Below are positions 51,366 through 60,007 of a stretch of 64,000 bases of DNA, in pieces. The DNA lies in the NCBI GenBank assembly GCA_045646905.1, contig JAZRLP010000024.1:124001-188000 (forward strand), in the 5' to 3' direction. Source of the stretch: RGIG4079 sp045646905 (GTDB taxonomy: Bacteria > Bacteroidota > Bacteroidia > Bacteroidales > Muribaculaceae). The first letter of the stretch is position 1; each line of letters opens with the position of its first letter. The notes under the pieces were generated by a model, which worked only from the letters and a program-made list of their open reading frames with translations, was not told the DNA's origin and made no database searches. The position numbers and the translations under genes were made by a program.

Positions 51366-54300
51366 TTACTTGCTTTCAGGATCTACGCCCCATTGTTGTT
51401 GAGCAAGGCGGCGGTAGTTGTTGTAACGCCATTGAGCATTTTCCTTAGCAGCAGCGAAGAGTTCAGCCGCTTCTTCGGGATATTGCTTCATAACTGATGC
51501 GTAACGAACTTCACCTTTGAGGAAGTTTTCAAATTCATCCCAGTTAGGCTCTTTGCTATCGAGAGTGAATGGGTTTTTGCCTTCAGCTTCGAGAGCAGGG
51601 TTGTAGCGCCACAAGTGCCAGTAACCGCAAGCAACTGCGTTAGCTTCTTCTTGTTGAGCTTTACCCATACCAGCACGGAGACCGTGGTTGATACATGGAG
51701 CATAAGCGATGATGATTGATGGTCCGTCGTATGCTTCAGCTTCGCGGATAGCTTTGAGTGTTTGAGCTTGGTCAGCACCCATAGCGATTTGAGCAGCGTA
51801 AACATAACCATAAGTTGACGCGATGAGACCGAGGTCTTTTTTGCGAACGCGTTTACCAGCAGCAGCAAATTTAGCGATAGCACCGATAGGAGTAGCTTTA
51901 GAAGCTTGACCACCAGTGTTAGAGTAAACTTCGGTATCGAGAACGAGGATGTTTACATTCTTACCTGAAGCGAGAACATGGTCAAGACCACCGAAACCGA
52001 TATCGTAAGAAGCACCGTCACCACCGATAATCCATTGTGAGCGTTTAGCGATGTATTGTTTTACAGAGAGGATGTTTTTGCAAGTGTCGCAACCGCAAGC
52101 TTCGCAAGCAGGAACGAGTTTGTCGGCGATTTCGCGAGTTTTAGCAGCATCTTCTTTGTTTTCAAGCCATTCAGCAGCAAGAGCTTTGATTTCTTCGCCA
52201 CATTTTGGACAGTTGAGAGCATCGTTCATGTAACCTTCGAGACGAGCACGCATTTTTTCGTTAGCGATAGTCATACCAAGACCAAATTCGCAGAAGTCTT
52301 CGAAGAGTGAGTTAGCCCAAGCAGGACCATGACCACGCTTGTTGGTAGTATAAGGAGTTGAAGGAACTGAGCCAGAGTAAATTGAAGAACAACCTGTAGC
52401 GTTAGCTACCATTTCGTGGTCACCATAGAGTTGAGTGATGAGTTTCACATAAGGAGTTTCACCACAACCTGAACAAGCGCCAGAGAACTCAAACAATGGA
52501 GTTGCGAATTGGCTATTCTTAACATTGGCTTTAACATCAACGAGATTTTGTTTTGACTCAACCTCTTCTACGCAGTAGTCCCAAGTCTTTTGAACTTCGA
52601 GTTGAGATTCAAGAGGCTTCATTTCGAGAGCTTTCACTCCCTTCTTGCCTGGACACACATCAACACAGTTGCCACAACCAAGACAGTCGAGAACATCAAC
52701 AGCTTGAATGAATTGCATACCTGTGAATTGTTTGCCGATAGCAGGGATTGCATCAGAAGAAGGACATGCAGCCATTTCGTTAGCGACGAGAACGAATGGA
52801 CGGATAGCAGCGTGAGGACAAACATAAGCACACTTGTTACATTGGATACAGTTTTCAGAAATCCATTCAGGAACAAATGCAGCTACACCGCGTTTTTCAT
52901 ATTTAGCTGTGCCTTGAGCCCAAGTACCATCTTCGATGCCTTTGAATGCTGAAACTTTCAAGAGGTCACCATCTTGAGCGTTGATAGGACGAACTACTTC
53001 GTTGATGAATGCTGGGTCGTTGTTTGCAGCAACTTCATCATCAGCAAGGTTAGCCCAAGCTGGATCAACAGCAAGTGTTTTGTATTCGTTACCACGGTCA
53101 ACAGCTGCGTAGTTTTTGTCAACCACATCTTGACCTTTCTTACCGTAGCTCTTAACGATGAATTTCTTCATTTGTTCTACAGCGAGGTCAACAGGAATCA
53201 CTTCAGTGATGCGGAAGAATGCACTTTGAAGGATAGTGTTTGTGCGGTTGCCAAGACCAATTTCGCGAGCAATCTTGGTAGCGTTGATGTAGTAAACAGT
53301 GATGTTGTTTTGTGCAAAGTAGCGTTTTACTTTGTTAGGAAGATTTTTAGCAAGTTCTTCACCTTCCCAGATAGTGTTCAACAAGAATGTTCCACCTTTG
53401 CGAAGACCACGAGTTACATCATACATGTTGAGGTAAGCTTGAACATGGCATGCTACGAAGTTAGGAGTAGTAACCAAGTAAGTTGAACGAATAGGATCGT
53501 CACCGAAACGAAGGTGTGAACAAGTGAAACCACCCGATTTCTTTGAGTCGTAAGCGAAGTATGCTTGACAATATTTGTTGGTGTTGTCACCAATGATTTT
53601 TACAGAGTTTTTGTTAGCACCTACTGTACCATCAGCACCAAGACCGAAGAATTTAGCTTCGAAAGTACCTTCACCACCAAGAGCGATTTCTTCTTTTGGA
53701 GGAAGAGAAGTGAAAGTAACATCATCGATGATACCTACAGTAAATTGATCTTTAGGCTCGGGCAATGCGAGGTTTTCAAATACTGAGATAATTTGAGCAG
53801 GAGTAGTGTCTTTAGAAGCAAGACCATAACGGCCACCCACGATAACAGGAGCGTTTTCTTTGCCATAGAAGCATTGTTTAACATCGAGGAACAATGGTTC
53901 ACCCACAGCACCTGGTTCTTTAGTGCGGTCGAGAACAGCAATGCGTTTAGCAGTTTTAGGAACTGCAGCAAGGAAATGTTTAGCAGAGAATGGACGATAC
54001 AAGTGAACTGAAACAAGACCCACTTTTTCGCCATTTGCAACCATGTGGTCGATAGCTTCTTTAGCAGCTTCAGTAACTGAACCCATAGCGATGATAACGC
54101 GTTCAGCATCTTCAGCACCATAGTAGTTAAACAAGCCATATTTGCGGCCTGTGATTTCTGAAATCTTGTTCATGTATTCTTCTACGATTTCAGGAACTGC
54201 TTCGTAGTATTTGTTGCAAGCTTCGCGGTGTTGGAAGAATACATCGCCGTTTTCAGCCATACCACGAGCTACAGGAGCTTCGGGGTTCAATGCGCGAGCA

Positions 54301-54917
54301 CGGAAGTCGGCAAGTGCTTCTTGGTCCAAAAGTGGAGCAAGGTCTTCGTTTTCGAGCATTTCGATTTTTTGGATTTCGTGTGATGTGCGGAAACCATCAA
54401 AGAAGTTCACGAAAGGAACGCGTGATTTGATAGTAGCCAAGTGAGCAACACCCGAGAGGTCCATAACTTCTTGTACTGAACCTTCAGCGAGCATAGCGAA
54501 ACCAGTTTGACGCACTGACATTACATCTTGGTGGTCACCAAAGATACTCAATGCGTGAGAAGCAAGTGTACGAGCCGATACATGGAATACGCAAGGGAGC
54601 AATTCACCTGCAATTTTATACATATTAGGAATCATAAGGAGAAGACCTTGTGAAGCAGTGTAAGTTGAAGTCAACGCACCTGCTTGAAGAGATCCATGTA
54701 CTGCACCAGCAGCACCACCTTCTGATTGCATTTCCTGAACTAGGACGGTTTCACCAAAGATGTTTTTACGTCCTGCGGCTGCCCATTCATCAACATATTC
54801 AGCCATTGTTGACGATGGAGTGATGGGGTAGATTGCTGCTACTTCAGAGAACATATACGAGATATGTGCTGCAGCTTGGTTACCATCACAGGTCAAGAAT
54901 TTCTTTTCTTTACTCAT
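51366..54917 (-). CDS. nifJ: Pyruvate:ferredoxin (flavodoxin) oxidoreductase
   Basis: 1183 residues, the full single-chain form. In order: the pyrimidine-binding domain (CDGNQAAAHISYMFSEVAAIYPITPSSTMAEYVDEWA), transketolase-type domain II, the gamma domain, a two-cluster ferredoxin domain (CIQCNKCAYVCPHAA and CLGCGNCVDVCPGKKG near 690-760), and the ThDP-binding end (CSGCGETPYVKL, GDGASYDIGFGGLDHVLASG). By family it turns pyruvate and CoA into acetyl-CoA, CO2 and reduced ferredoxin, central to anaerobic metabolism. High-expression codon use. Own promoter on the minus strand. Confidence 0.97.
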   Translation of the reverse strand: MSKEKKFLTCDGNQAAAHISYMFSEVAAIYPITPSSTMAEYVDEWAAAGRKNIFGETVLVQEMQSEGGAAGAVHGSLQAGALTSTYTASQGLLLMIPNMYKIAGELLPCVFHVSARTLASHALSIFGDHQDVMSVRQTGFAMLAEGSVQEVMDLSGVAHLATIKSRVPFVNFFDGFRTSHEIQKIEMLENEDLAPLLDQEALADFRARALNPEAPVARGMAENGDVFFQHREACNKYYEAVPEIVEEYMNKISEITGRKYGLFNYYGAEDAERVIIAMGSVTEAAKEAIDHMVANGEKVGLVSVHLYRPFSAKHFLAAVPKTAKRIAVLDRTKEPGAVGEPLFLDVKQCFYGKENAPVIVGGRYGLASKDTTPAQIISVFENLALPEPKDQFTVGIIDDVTFTSLPPKEEIALGGEGTFEAKFFGLGADGTVGANKNSVKIIGDNTNKYCQAYFAYDSKKSGGFTCSHLRFGDDPIRSTYLVTTPNFVACHVQAYLNMYDVTRGLRKGGTFLLNTIWEGEELAKNLPNKVKRYFAQNNITVYYINATKIAREIGLGNRTNTILQSAFFRITEVIPVDLAVEQMKKFIVKSYGKKGQDVVDKNYAAVDRGNEYKTLAVDPAWANLADDEVAANNDPAFINEVVRPINAQDGDLLKVSAFKGIEDGTWAQGTAKYEKRGVAAFVPEWISENCIQCNKCAYVCPHAAIRPFVLVANEMAACPSSDAIPAIGKQFTGMQFIQAVDVLDCLGCGNCVDVCPGKKGVKALEMKPLESQLEVQKTWDYCVEEVESKQNLVDVKANVKNSQFATPLFEFSGACSGCGETPYVKLITQLYGDHEMVANATGCSSIYSGSVPSTPYTTNKRGHGPAWANSLFEDFCEFGLGMTIANEKMRARLEGYMNDALNCPKCGEEIKALAAEWLENKEDAAKTREIADKLVPACEACGCDTCKNILSVKQYIAKRSQWIIGGDGASYDIGFGGLDHVLASGKNVNILVLDTEVYSNTGGQASKATPIGAIAKFAAAGKRVRKKDLGLIASTYGYVYAAQIAMGADQAQTLKAIREAEAYDGPSIIIAYAPCINHGLRAGMGKAQQEEANAVACGYWHLWRYNPALEAEGKNPFTLDSKEPNWDEFENFLKGEVRYASVMKQYPEEAAELFAAAKENAQWRYNNYRRLAQQQWGVDPESK

Positions 54918-54990
54918 AATTTAATCTATATTTATAGGAATTGTATTGAAATATCAATGTTGTATATACATTATTAATTTTTAGACTTGC

Positions 54991-55021
54991 AAAGTTACGA
55001 ATTTATTGATTAATTGCCAAA
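54991..55021 (-). promoter_or_regulatory. Promoter for nifJ
   Basis: Minus strand: TTG at 55019-55021, 20-base spacer, TAACTTTG at 54991-54998. The predicted leader is about 65-70 bases. The stretch 55030-55290 further upstream holds nothing I can identify. Confidence 0.65.
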
Positions 55022-55300
55022 AATATGCGATGGAACTTGATATTACTGGTTGAACAAGCGCGAGTGGAGAGCAAGGAATATTGCTTTGTTGGTATTAATG
55101 GCTTTTTTTAATTTCGTTGTGAGTTTATGTGCATGGTGTTTTTTTAGTGATGAAAAAAGTTGATTAAAGAGCTAAAATAGGGTAATGCTTTTAGACGAAA
55201 AAAAGTTGTCAGAAAAACACCCTTTTTGAGGAAAATTATCAAATAAATCACTTTAAGTGTTAAAAAAGATTAAATTTAGTGGCTTTTTGAGTGATTATTG

Positions 55301-55330
55301 TTGCTATATTAAAAATAATACCTACATTTG
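55301..55330 (+). promoter_or_regulatory. Promoter of a candidate small RNA
   Basis: TTG at 55301-55303, 19-base spacer, TACATTTG at 55323-55330: both boxes and spacing fit the consensus. It lies about 70 bases before a strong terminator, with no ORF between. Confidence 0.6.
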
Positions 55331-55334
55331 TGCG

Positions 55335-55408
55335 TGTGTTTTTCATAGTATTAGATTAAGATAAAGGTTTAAAGGAAAAGAGACGTCGTGATGACGTCTC
55401 TTTTTTTT
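55335..55408 (+). ncRNA. Candidate small RNA, about 74 bases
   Basis: Starts from the promoter at 55301-55330 and ends at an intrinsic terminator (GAGACGTC-gtgat-GACGTCTC, then eight T's, 55380-55408). The 45 bases between are A/T-rich and unpaired, as in base-pairing sRNAs. The following gene has its own promoter, with boxes at 55407-55409 and 55430-55437, so this need not be an attenuator. The family is unknown. Confidence 0.45.
55379..55408 (+). terminator. Intrinsic terminator of the small RNA
   Basis: An 8-bp stem AGACGTC/GACGTCT extended by a G-C pair, five-base loop, T8 tail. Confidence 0.85.
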
Positions 55409-55437
55409 GCTTTATAAATGCGTTCTTATTATATTTG
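55407..55437 (+). promoter_or_regulatory. Promoter for the B3/4-domain gene
   Basis: TTG at 55407-55409 (overlapping the T-run of the terminator), 20-base spacer, TATATTTG at 55430-55437. It supports translation from 55472 rather than from the ATG at 55418. Confidence 0.55.
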
Positions 55438-55471
55438 TGAACGCAAAATTTGTGTAAGTAATTTCAATGAA

Positions 55472-56140
55472 ATGAAAATTCAATTTGACCCCGAAATATT
55501 GACTGTTGCGTCTCAATTTAGAGTAATAAAAGTTGAGGCTAAAGTGAGCAATAATCCCACCTCCGAAGGTTTGTGGCAAGAATTGCTTGCCGAGGGTGAG
55601 CGCATAAGAAATACCTACGACATGCCAATGATAAACAAGCGTCCAGGTATCGCTGCCACTCGTGCAGCATATAAGGCATTAGGAAAAGAGCCCAATCGTT
55701 ATCGCCCATCAAGCGAAGCTCTTTGTCGTCGATTGGTGAAGGGAATGGAACTTTATCGCACGCTGACGCTGATTGATTTAATCAACTTGTTATCGGTGCG
55801 TTCGGGGTATTCAATAGGCGGTTTTGATGCCGATAAAATACAGGGTGACACATTGCGATTGGGCGCTGGTCGTGAAGGAGAGCAGTTTGAGGCGATAGGC
55901 CGAGGATTGCTCAACATTGCATCATTACCTATATATCGCGATGAGGTGGGAGGCATAGGAACACCCACCAGTGATGAAGAACGAACAAAGTTGAGTGAGG
56001 ATACCTCTCGCTTGCTTATGTGTATCAATGTTTATGCCGAAGAACTTGCGATTGAGGACACGATAAATCTCACAACCGATTTGCTTACTCGATATGCCGA
56101 CGCTACCGATATAACGATAGAGGTAATAGCGGCTCAATAA
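55472..56140 (+). CDS. B3/B4 tRNA-binding domain protein
   Basis: 222 residues from the ATG at 55472; the longer start at 55418 precedes the promoter. The whole protein is a B3/4-type domain as found in the beta subunit of phenylalanyl-tRNA synthetase (INKRPGIAATRAAYKALGKEPNRYRPSSEAL, LYRTLTLIDLINLLSVRSGYSIGGFD). Stand-alone forms may edit or bind misacylated tRNA or modified amino acids; the function is not firmly known. It is 23 bases before tsaC, another tRNA-related gene. Confidence 0.85.
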   Translation: MKIQFDPEILTVASQFRVIKVEAKVSNNPTSEGLWQELLAEGERIRNTYDMPMINKRPGIAATRAAYKALGKEPNRYRPSSEALCRRLVKGMELYRTLTLIDLINLLSVRSGYSIGGFDADKIQGDTLRLGAGREGEQFEAIGRGLLNIASLPIYRDEVGGIGTPTSDEERTKLSEDTSRLLMCINVYAEELAIEDTINLTTDLLTRYADATDITIEVIAAQ

Positions 56141-56163
56141 AAATTCCTTAAAAAGTTTATACC

Positions 56164-56772
56164 ATGAAAATTCTTAAAATGTACACATCAAATATCAATG
56201 ACCGATTTATGGATGAGGTTATTGAAACATTGCGTGATGGCGGGATAGTTATTTATCCCACCGATACACTTTATGCGATAGGGTGCGATGCGTTGAAAAA
56301 CAATGCGATAGAACGAATATGCAAGATAAAAGGTATTAACCCACAACGCACTAATCTTTCAATAGTATGTAGCGATATATCGCAAGCATCACAATATGCG
56401 CGTATTGATAACAAGGCCTTTCAATTATTGCGAGAAAATCTTCCTGGAGCATTCACTTTTATTTTGCCAGCAGCTTCAACTTTGCCAAAGGTGTTTAAAG
56501 GTCGCAAGACAGTAGGCATTCGTGTGCCCGACAATGTTATTGCGTGTGAGATAGCGGCACGATTGGGTAACCCCGTTCTCACCACTTCGATAGAGTGGGA
56601 TGATGACCCCGAAGATGGATGCAATCCACAAGCGATAGCAATGAAATATGAGGATGTTGTTGATATCGTTATCGATGGCGGTAATGGTGAATTAACTCCG
56701 TCAACTATAGTTGATTGCACTGATAGTGCTGCTCCCGAGATTGTTCGCGAAGGGAAAGGGGTGTTGAGTTAA
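56164..56772 (+). CDS. tsaC: L-threonylcarbamoyladenylate synthase (YrdC/Sua5 family)
   Basis: 202 residues. The YrdC fold begins at GGIVIYPTDTLYAIGCDA, and KIKGINPQRTNLSIVCSDIS, PGAFTFILPA and VGIRVPDN are family blocks. By family it makes threonylcarbamoyl-AMP from threonine, bicarbonate and ATP, for the t6A37 modification of ANN-decoding tRNAs. It lacks the extra Sua5 domain. Likely co-transcribed with the B3/4 gene. Downstream at 56775-56802 is a short (cataatg)n heptamer array. Confidence 0.9.
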   Translation: MKILKMYTSNINDRFMDEVIETLRDGGIVIYPTDTLYAIGCDALKNNAIERICKIKGINPQRTNLSIVCSDISQASQYARIDNKAFQLLRENLPGAFTFILPAASTLPKVFKGRKTVGIRVPDNVIACEIAARLGNPVLTTSIEWDDDPEDGCNPQAIAMKYEDVVDIVIDGGNGELTPSTIVDCTDSAAPEIVREGKGVLS

Positions 56773-56774
56773 TT

Positions 56775-56802
56775 CATAATGCATAGTGCATAATGCATTA
56801 TA
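56775..56802. repeat. Heptamer array of CATAATG type
   Basis: CATAATG, CATAGTG, CATAATG and CATTATA in tandem between the convergent tsaC and GNAT genes. Similar pieces occur near 4205 and 44308. Confidence 0.65.
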
Positions 56803-56846
56803 TAGTTGAGTAAAAGCATCTTGATTGCCTCGGCGAACTAAAGGTT

Positions 56847-56874
56847 CTCAACTCTCAATCCTCAATTCTCAATT
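56847..56874. repeat. Heptamer array of CTCAATT type at the end of the GNAT gene
   Basis: CTCAACT, CTCAATC, CTCAATT and CTCAATT in tandem. Read on the minus strand, it encodes the last residues of the GNAT protein and its TGA stop (56855-56857). Same family as the arrays in metH. Confidence 0.8.
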
Positions 56875-57802
56875 CAAAAATATTGTAGGAAATGCCTCGG
56901 CCTCCCATACCACACTTTTGGGTGATGAGACCCTCGTTGAGATACATTCCGCCATCTTCATTTGATGTGCCAAAGTCAAACCAATGACAATCGCCACATT
57001 CGTGGTTGATTATGTGGTCAAAAACTAATGGAAGGGCCTTCAATTCTTTGCCTAATGGCGACGCTGCAATATATTGAGCGTGGGCTACTGTGTGAGTGAA
57101 AAACATCACAGTCCCAGCAACTACCTCGCCATTGTGAGTGGCAACATATAATTTGATATTGTGAGGGAAGCGACTATGAAGTAATTTTATTTCCTCGAGG
57201 GAATGCACTGGAGAGGTGTTGTGTTGTTCCTTGAGCATTTGAGTCAAAATGGACCAAAATGGACCAAAATCGTGAGATTGCTCAATTTTTACATCATTGG
57301 CTAATGCATTTTTCATGCCACGACGCGCATTTTCATTGAAACGCAATCGCGAGTCATTGAGAGGGAGAGTGGTTGATATTTGAGTTGATAAAATTTGACC
57401 TCTATTGCGAAATATTGCATATATGTCCTCTTCGGCAGGGTAGCGATGATAAATGTGAGGCACAGCCTTGTATATGAGGCGTGTAATGTTGTTTTCCTTT
57501 AGGAAAGAGGTCATTTTGTCCCATATCTCTAACATTGTAGTAGCGGTAACACCTTTTGTGGAAATTATCCATCCGCCATATGTTAGCCCTTGATGCGAAT
57601 ATAAGGTATTTGCATTAATATTAGCAGGAAGTAGGGCAATGAGATTATCCTTGTCATCAAAGCACATCAATGAAAAATCATCAAAGCGGTCGCTATGATA
57701 ATCCATATAGTCGCGATGAAACAAGAATGTGCCGTTTTTTGACGCATTCACAAATTGGTCCCATTGACTCTTATGATTTGATGTGTATCGAATAATTTTC
57801 AT
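56855..57802 (-). CDS. GNAT/FemAB-like acyltransferase
   Basis: 315 residues with a double acyltransferase-like layout. The first half has FVNASKNGTFLFHRDYMDYHSDRFDDFSLMCF; the second has VKIEQSHDFGPFWSILTQML, and IKLYVATHNGEVVAGTVMFF, a typical GNAT strand-turn-strand. Resembles proteins annotated as GNAT or FemAB-type transferases near sugar or cell-envelope genes. Substrate unknown. The C-terminus (FELRIED) comes from a heptamer repeat. The -7 box TATATTTG lies 9 bases before the ATG, so its mRNA may be almost leaderless. Confidence 0.78.
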   Translation of the reverse strand: MKIIRYTSNHKSQWDQFVNASKNGTFLFHRDYMDYHSDRFDDFSLMCFDDKDNLIALLPANINANTLYSHQGLTYGGWIISTKGVTATTMLEIWDKMTSFLKENNITRLIYKAVPHIYHRYPAEEDIYAIFRNRGQILSTQISTTLPLNDSRLRFNENARRGMKNALANDVKIEQSHDFGPFWSILTQMLKEQHNTSPVHSLEEIKLLHSRFPHNIKLYVATHNGEVVAGTVMFFTHTVAHAQYIAASPLGKELKALPLVFDHIINHECGDCHWFDFGTSNEDGGMYLNEGLITQKCGMGGRGISYNIFELRIED

Positions 57803-57810
57803 TTATGATG

Positions 57811-57818
57811 CAAATATA
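57811..57818 (-). promoter_or_regulatory. Promoter -7 box (TATATTTG) for the GNAT gene
   Basis: Exact TAnnTTTG on the minus strand, ending 9 bases before the ATG at 57802. Confidence 0.5.
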
Positions 57819-57859
57819 ATGGTTATGCCTTAATAATCTCATATTTTGTGCGATAAATT

Positions 57860-57892
57860 TTGGCATAACCTCAATTTAAATCACTAATTTTG
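57860..57892 (+). promoter_or_regulatory. Promoter for the small membrane protein and ABC-F genes
   Basis: TTG at 57860-57862, 22-base spacer, TAATTTTG at 57885-57892, then only four bases to the ATG at 57897. The transcript would start at or inside the ATG. Confidence 0.55.
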
Positions 57893-57896
57893 CAGT

Positions 57897-58220
57897 ATGG
57901 AATCAATAATGCAATTTTTACAAGATAATCATTTGCTTGGTTTGCTTATAGGTATAAGCACATTTCTTATTATAGGCTTGTTTCACCCGTTGGTGATAAA
58001 GTGTGAATATTATTTTGGCACAAAGTGTTGGTGGTGGTTTTTAATCCTTGGGCTCATAGGCGTGGGCTTGTCGATATGGGTTGAAAATGTATTGTGGTCA
58101 ACACTATTGGGCGTGTTCTCATTCTCATCATTTTGGACTATCAAAGAGATATTTGACCAAAAGAAACGAGTGATAAAAGGGTGGTTCCCACGAAATCCCA
58201 AGCGCAAATACGACTATTAA
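57897..58220 (+). CDS. Small membrane protein, DUF4491-like
   Basis: 107 residues with three membrane segments (LLGLLIGISTFLIIGLFHPLVI, WWWFLILGLIGVGLSIWVE, LLGVFSFSSFWTIKEI) and a basic end (KGWFPRNPKRKYDY). The pattern and the last residues recall DUF4491 proteins in Bacteroidetes, but this is from memory. Function unknown. It is 2 bases before the ABC-F gene, so probably one transcript. Confidence 0.75.
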   Translation: MESIMQFLQDNHLLGLLIGISTFLIIGLFHPLVIKCEYYFGTKCWWWFLILGLIGVGLSIWVENVLWSTLLGVFSFSSFWTIKEIFDQKKRVIKGWFPRNPKRKYDY

Positions 58221-58222
58221 TT

Positions 58223-59863
58223 ATGATAACAGTAGAAGGATTGACCGTTGAATTTGGCGGTACAACATTGTTCAAAGATATCTCGTTCCAAATCAATGAG
58301 GGTGACCGCATTGCCCTTATGGGAAAGAATGGTGCGGGGAAAAGTACTCTATTAAAAATTCTTGCAGGAGCGCGAAATGCCACTCGAGGCTCGGTGTCGG
58401 TACCCAAAGAATGTGTGGTAGCATATCTCCCACAGCACTTGATGACCGAAGATGGTCGCACCGTGCGCGAAGAGGCTTCGCAAGCGTTTGCCCACTTGAT
58501 GGAAACCGAGGCTGAGATAAATAGCCTAAACGAGCAACTTTCAACACGCACCGACTATGAGAGTGACGAGTATATGGCACTCATTGAGCGTGTGAGCGAA
58601 TTGAGCGAGAAATTTTATGCCATCGATATGACTCACTTTGATGAAGATGTGGAGAAAACATTGCTAGGATTGGGTTTCAAACGCACCGATCTCGACAGTC
58701 CTACATCGGAATTTAGTGGAGGTTGGCGCATGCGCATTGAGTTGGCTAAATTGCTATTGAAAAATCCCGATGTGTTGCTACTCGATGAGCCCACCAACCA
58801 CCTTGACATCGAAAGTATCCTTTGGCTCGAAGATTTCATAAAAACATCATCAAAGGCTGTTGTAGTAATCAGTCACGACCGCCGATTTGTAGATGCCATC
58901 ACTACTCGCACCATTGAGGTGACAATGGGACGCATCTATGACTATAAAGCCTCATATAGCCATTATCTTGAACTTCGAAAGGAACGCCGCGAACAGCAGA
59001 TGAAGCAATATGAGGAACAACAAAAGATGATTCAAGAAACCAAAGACTTCATCGAGCGATTTAAAGGCACTTATTCAAAAACATTGCAAGTGCAAAGCCG
59101 TGTGAAGATGCTCGAAAAACTTGAAATCATTGAAGTTGACGAAGAAGATACATCGGCATTGCGATTGAAATTCCCACCATCACCACGCAGTGGCACATAT
59201 CCAGTGCAAGCCGATGGAGTGGGTAAGGCCTATGGCGATAAACGAGTGTTTGCCAACGCATCGTTCATGATTGAGCGTGGCGATAAAGTGGCATTCGTGG
59301 GGCGTAACGGCGAGGGTAAATCTACTCTTGTGAAATGTATCATGAACGAGATAGAACATGAGGGGATTCTCACACTCGGACACAATGTGCAAGTGGCATA
59401 CTTTGCACAAAATCAAGCATCTCTCCTTGATGAAAATCTCACCGTGTTCCAAACTATCGACGATATTGCCAAAGGCGATGTGAGATTGAAAATTCGTGAT
59501 ATGCTGGGCGCATTTATGTTTGGTGGTCCAGAAGAGAGTACAAAGAAGGTGAAAGTTTTGTCGGGTGGAGAGCGCACTCGTTTGGCGATTCTCAAACTAT
59601 TGCTCGAGCCGGTCAATCTGCTTATTCTCGATGAGCCTACCAACCACCTCGACCTCAAAACAAAAGATATACTCAAACAAGCATTGCAAGACTACGACGG
59701 CACGCTAATCCTCGTGAGTCACGACCGTGACTTCCTCGATGGATTGGTGACAAAAGTGTATGAATTTGGCGATGGCCGTGTGCGTGAGCACCTTTGTGGC
59801 ATAAACGAATTCCTTGAAAATAAACGCCTTGCAAATCTCCAAGATATCGAACGCAAGGGATAG
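58223..59863 (+). CDS. ABC-F family ATPase
   Basis: 546 residues from the ATG at 58223. The ORF extends upstream into the previous gene, but MITVEGLTVEFGGTTLF is the family start. Two ABC domains: Walker A GKNGAGKST and GRNGEGKST, signatures FSGGWRMRIELAKLL and LSGGERTRLAILKLL, and Walker B plus DEPTNHLD twice. The linker between them (RKERREQQMKQYEEQQKMI) is the P-site interaction motif of ABC-F proteins. No membrane segments. By family it works on the ribosome, in translation control or antibiotic resistance; which is not clear from sequence. Confidence 0.92.
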   Translation: MITVEGLTVEFGGTTLFKDISFQINEGDRIALMGKNGAGKSTLLKILAGARNATRGSVSVPKECVVAYLPQHLMTEDGRTVREEASQAFAHLMETEAEINSLNEQLSTRTDYESDEYMALIERVSELSEKFYAIDMTHFDEDVEKTLLGLGFKRTDLDSPTSEFSGGWRMRIELAKLLLKNPDVLLLDEPTNHLDIESILWLEDFIKTSSKAVVVISHDRRFVDAITTRTIEVTMGRIYDYKASYSHYLELRKERREQQMKQYEEQQKMIQETKDFIERFKGTYSKTLQVQSRVKMLEKLEIIEVDEEDTSALRLKFPPSPRSGTYPVQADGVGKAYGDKRVFANASFMIERGDKVAFVGRNGEGKSTLVKCIMNEIEHEGILTLGHNVQVAYFAQNQASLLDENLTVFQTIDDIAKGDVRLKIRDMLGAFMFGGPEESTKKVKVLSGGERTRLAILKLLLEPVNLLILDEPTNHLDLKTKDILKQALQDYDGTLILVSHDRDFLDGLVTKVYEFGDGRVREHLCGINEFLENKRLANLQDIERKG

Positions 59864-59936
59864 GGGAACAGAGTGCGTAAAAATGAAAAAAGAGAAACGA
59901 TTAAAATCTATAAGTTTTAATTGTTCTAAATAATAA

Positions 59937-59984
59937 AAATGGGTCTAATATGTCGATTAAGACATTTTAGACCCATTGATTTTT
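59937..59984. terminator. Bidirectional terminator after the ABC-F gene
   Basis: AATGGGTCTAA pairs with TTAGACCCATT and the inner part (TATGTC with GACATT) extends the stem; A-rich on the left, TTTTT on the right. It lies between convergent genes. Confidence 0.85.
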
Positions 59985-60007
59985 CAGGGGGTATTGGTGC
60001 TAATCCA

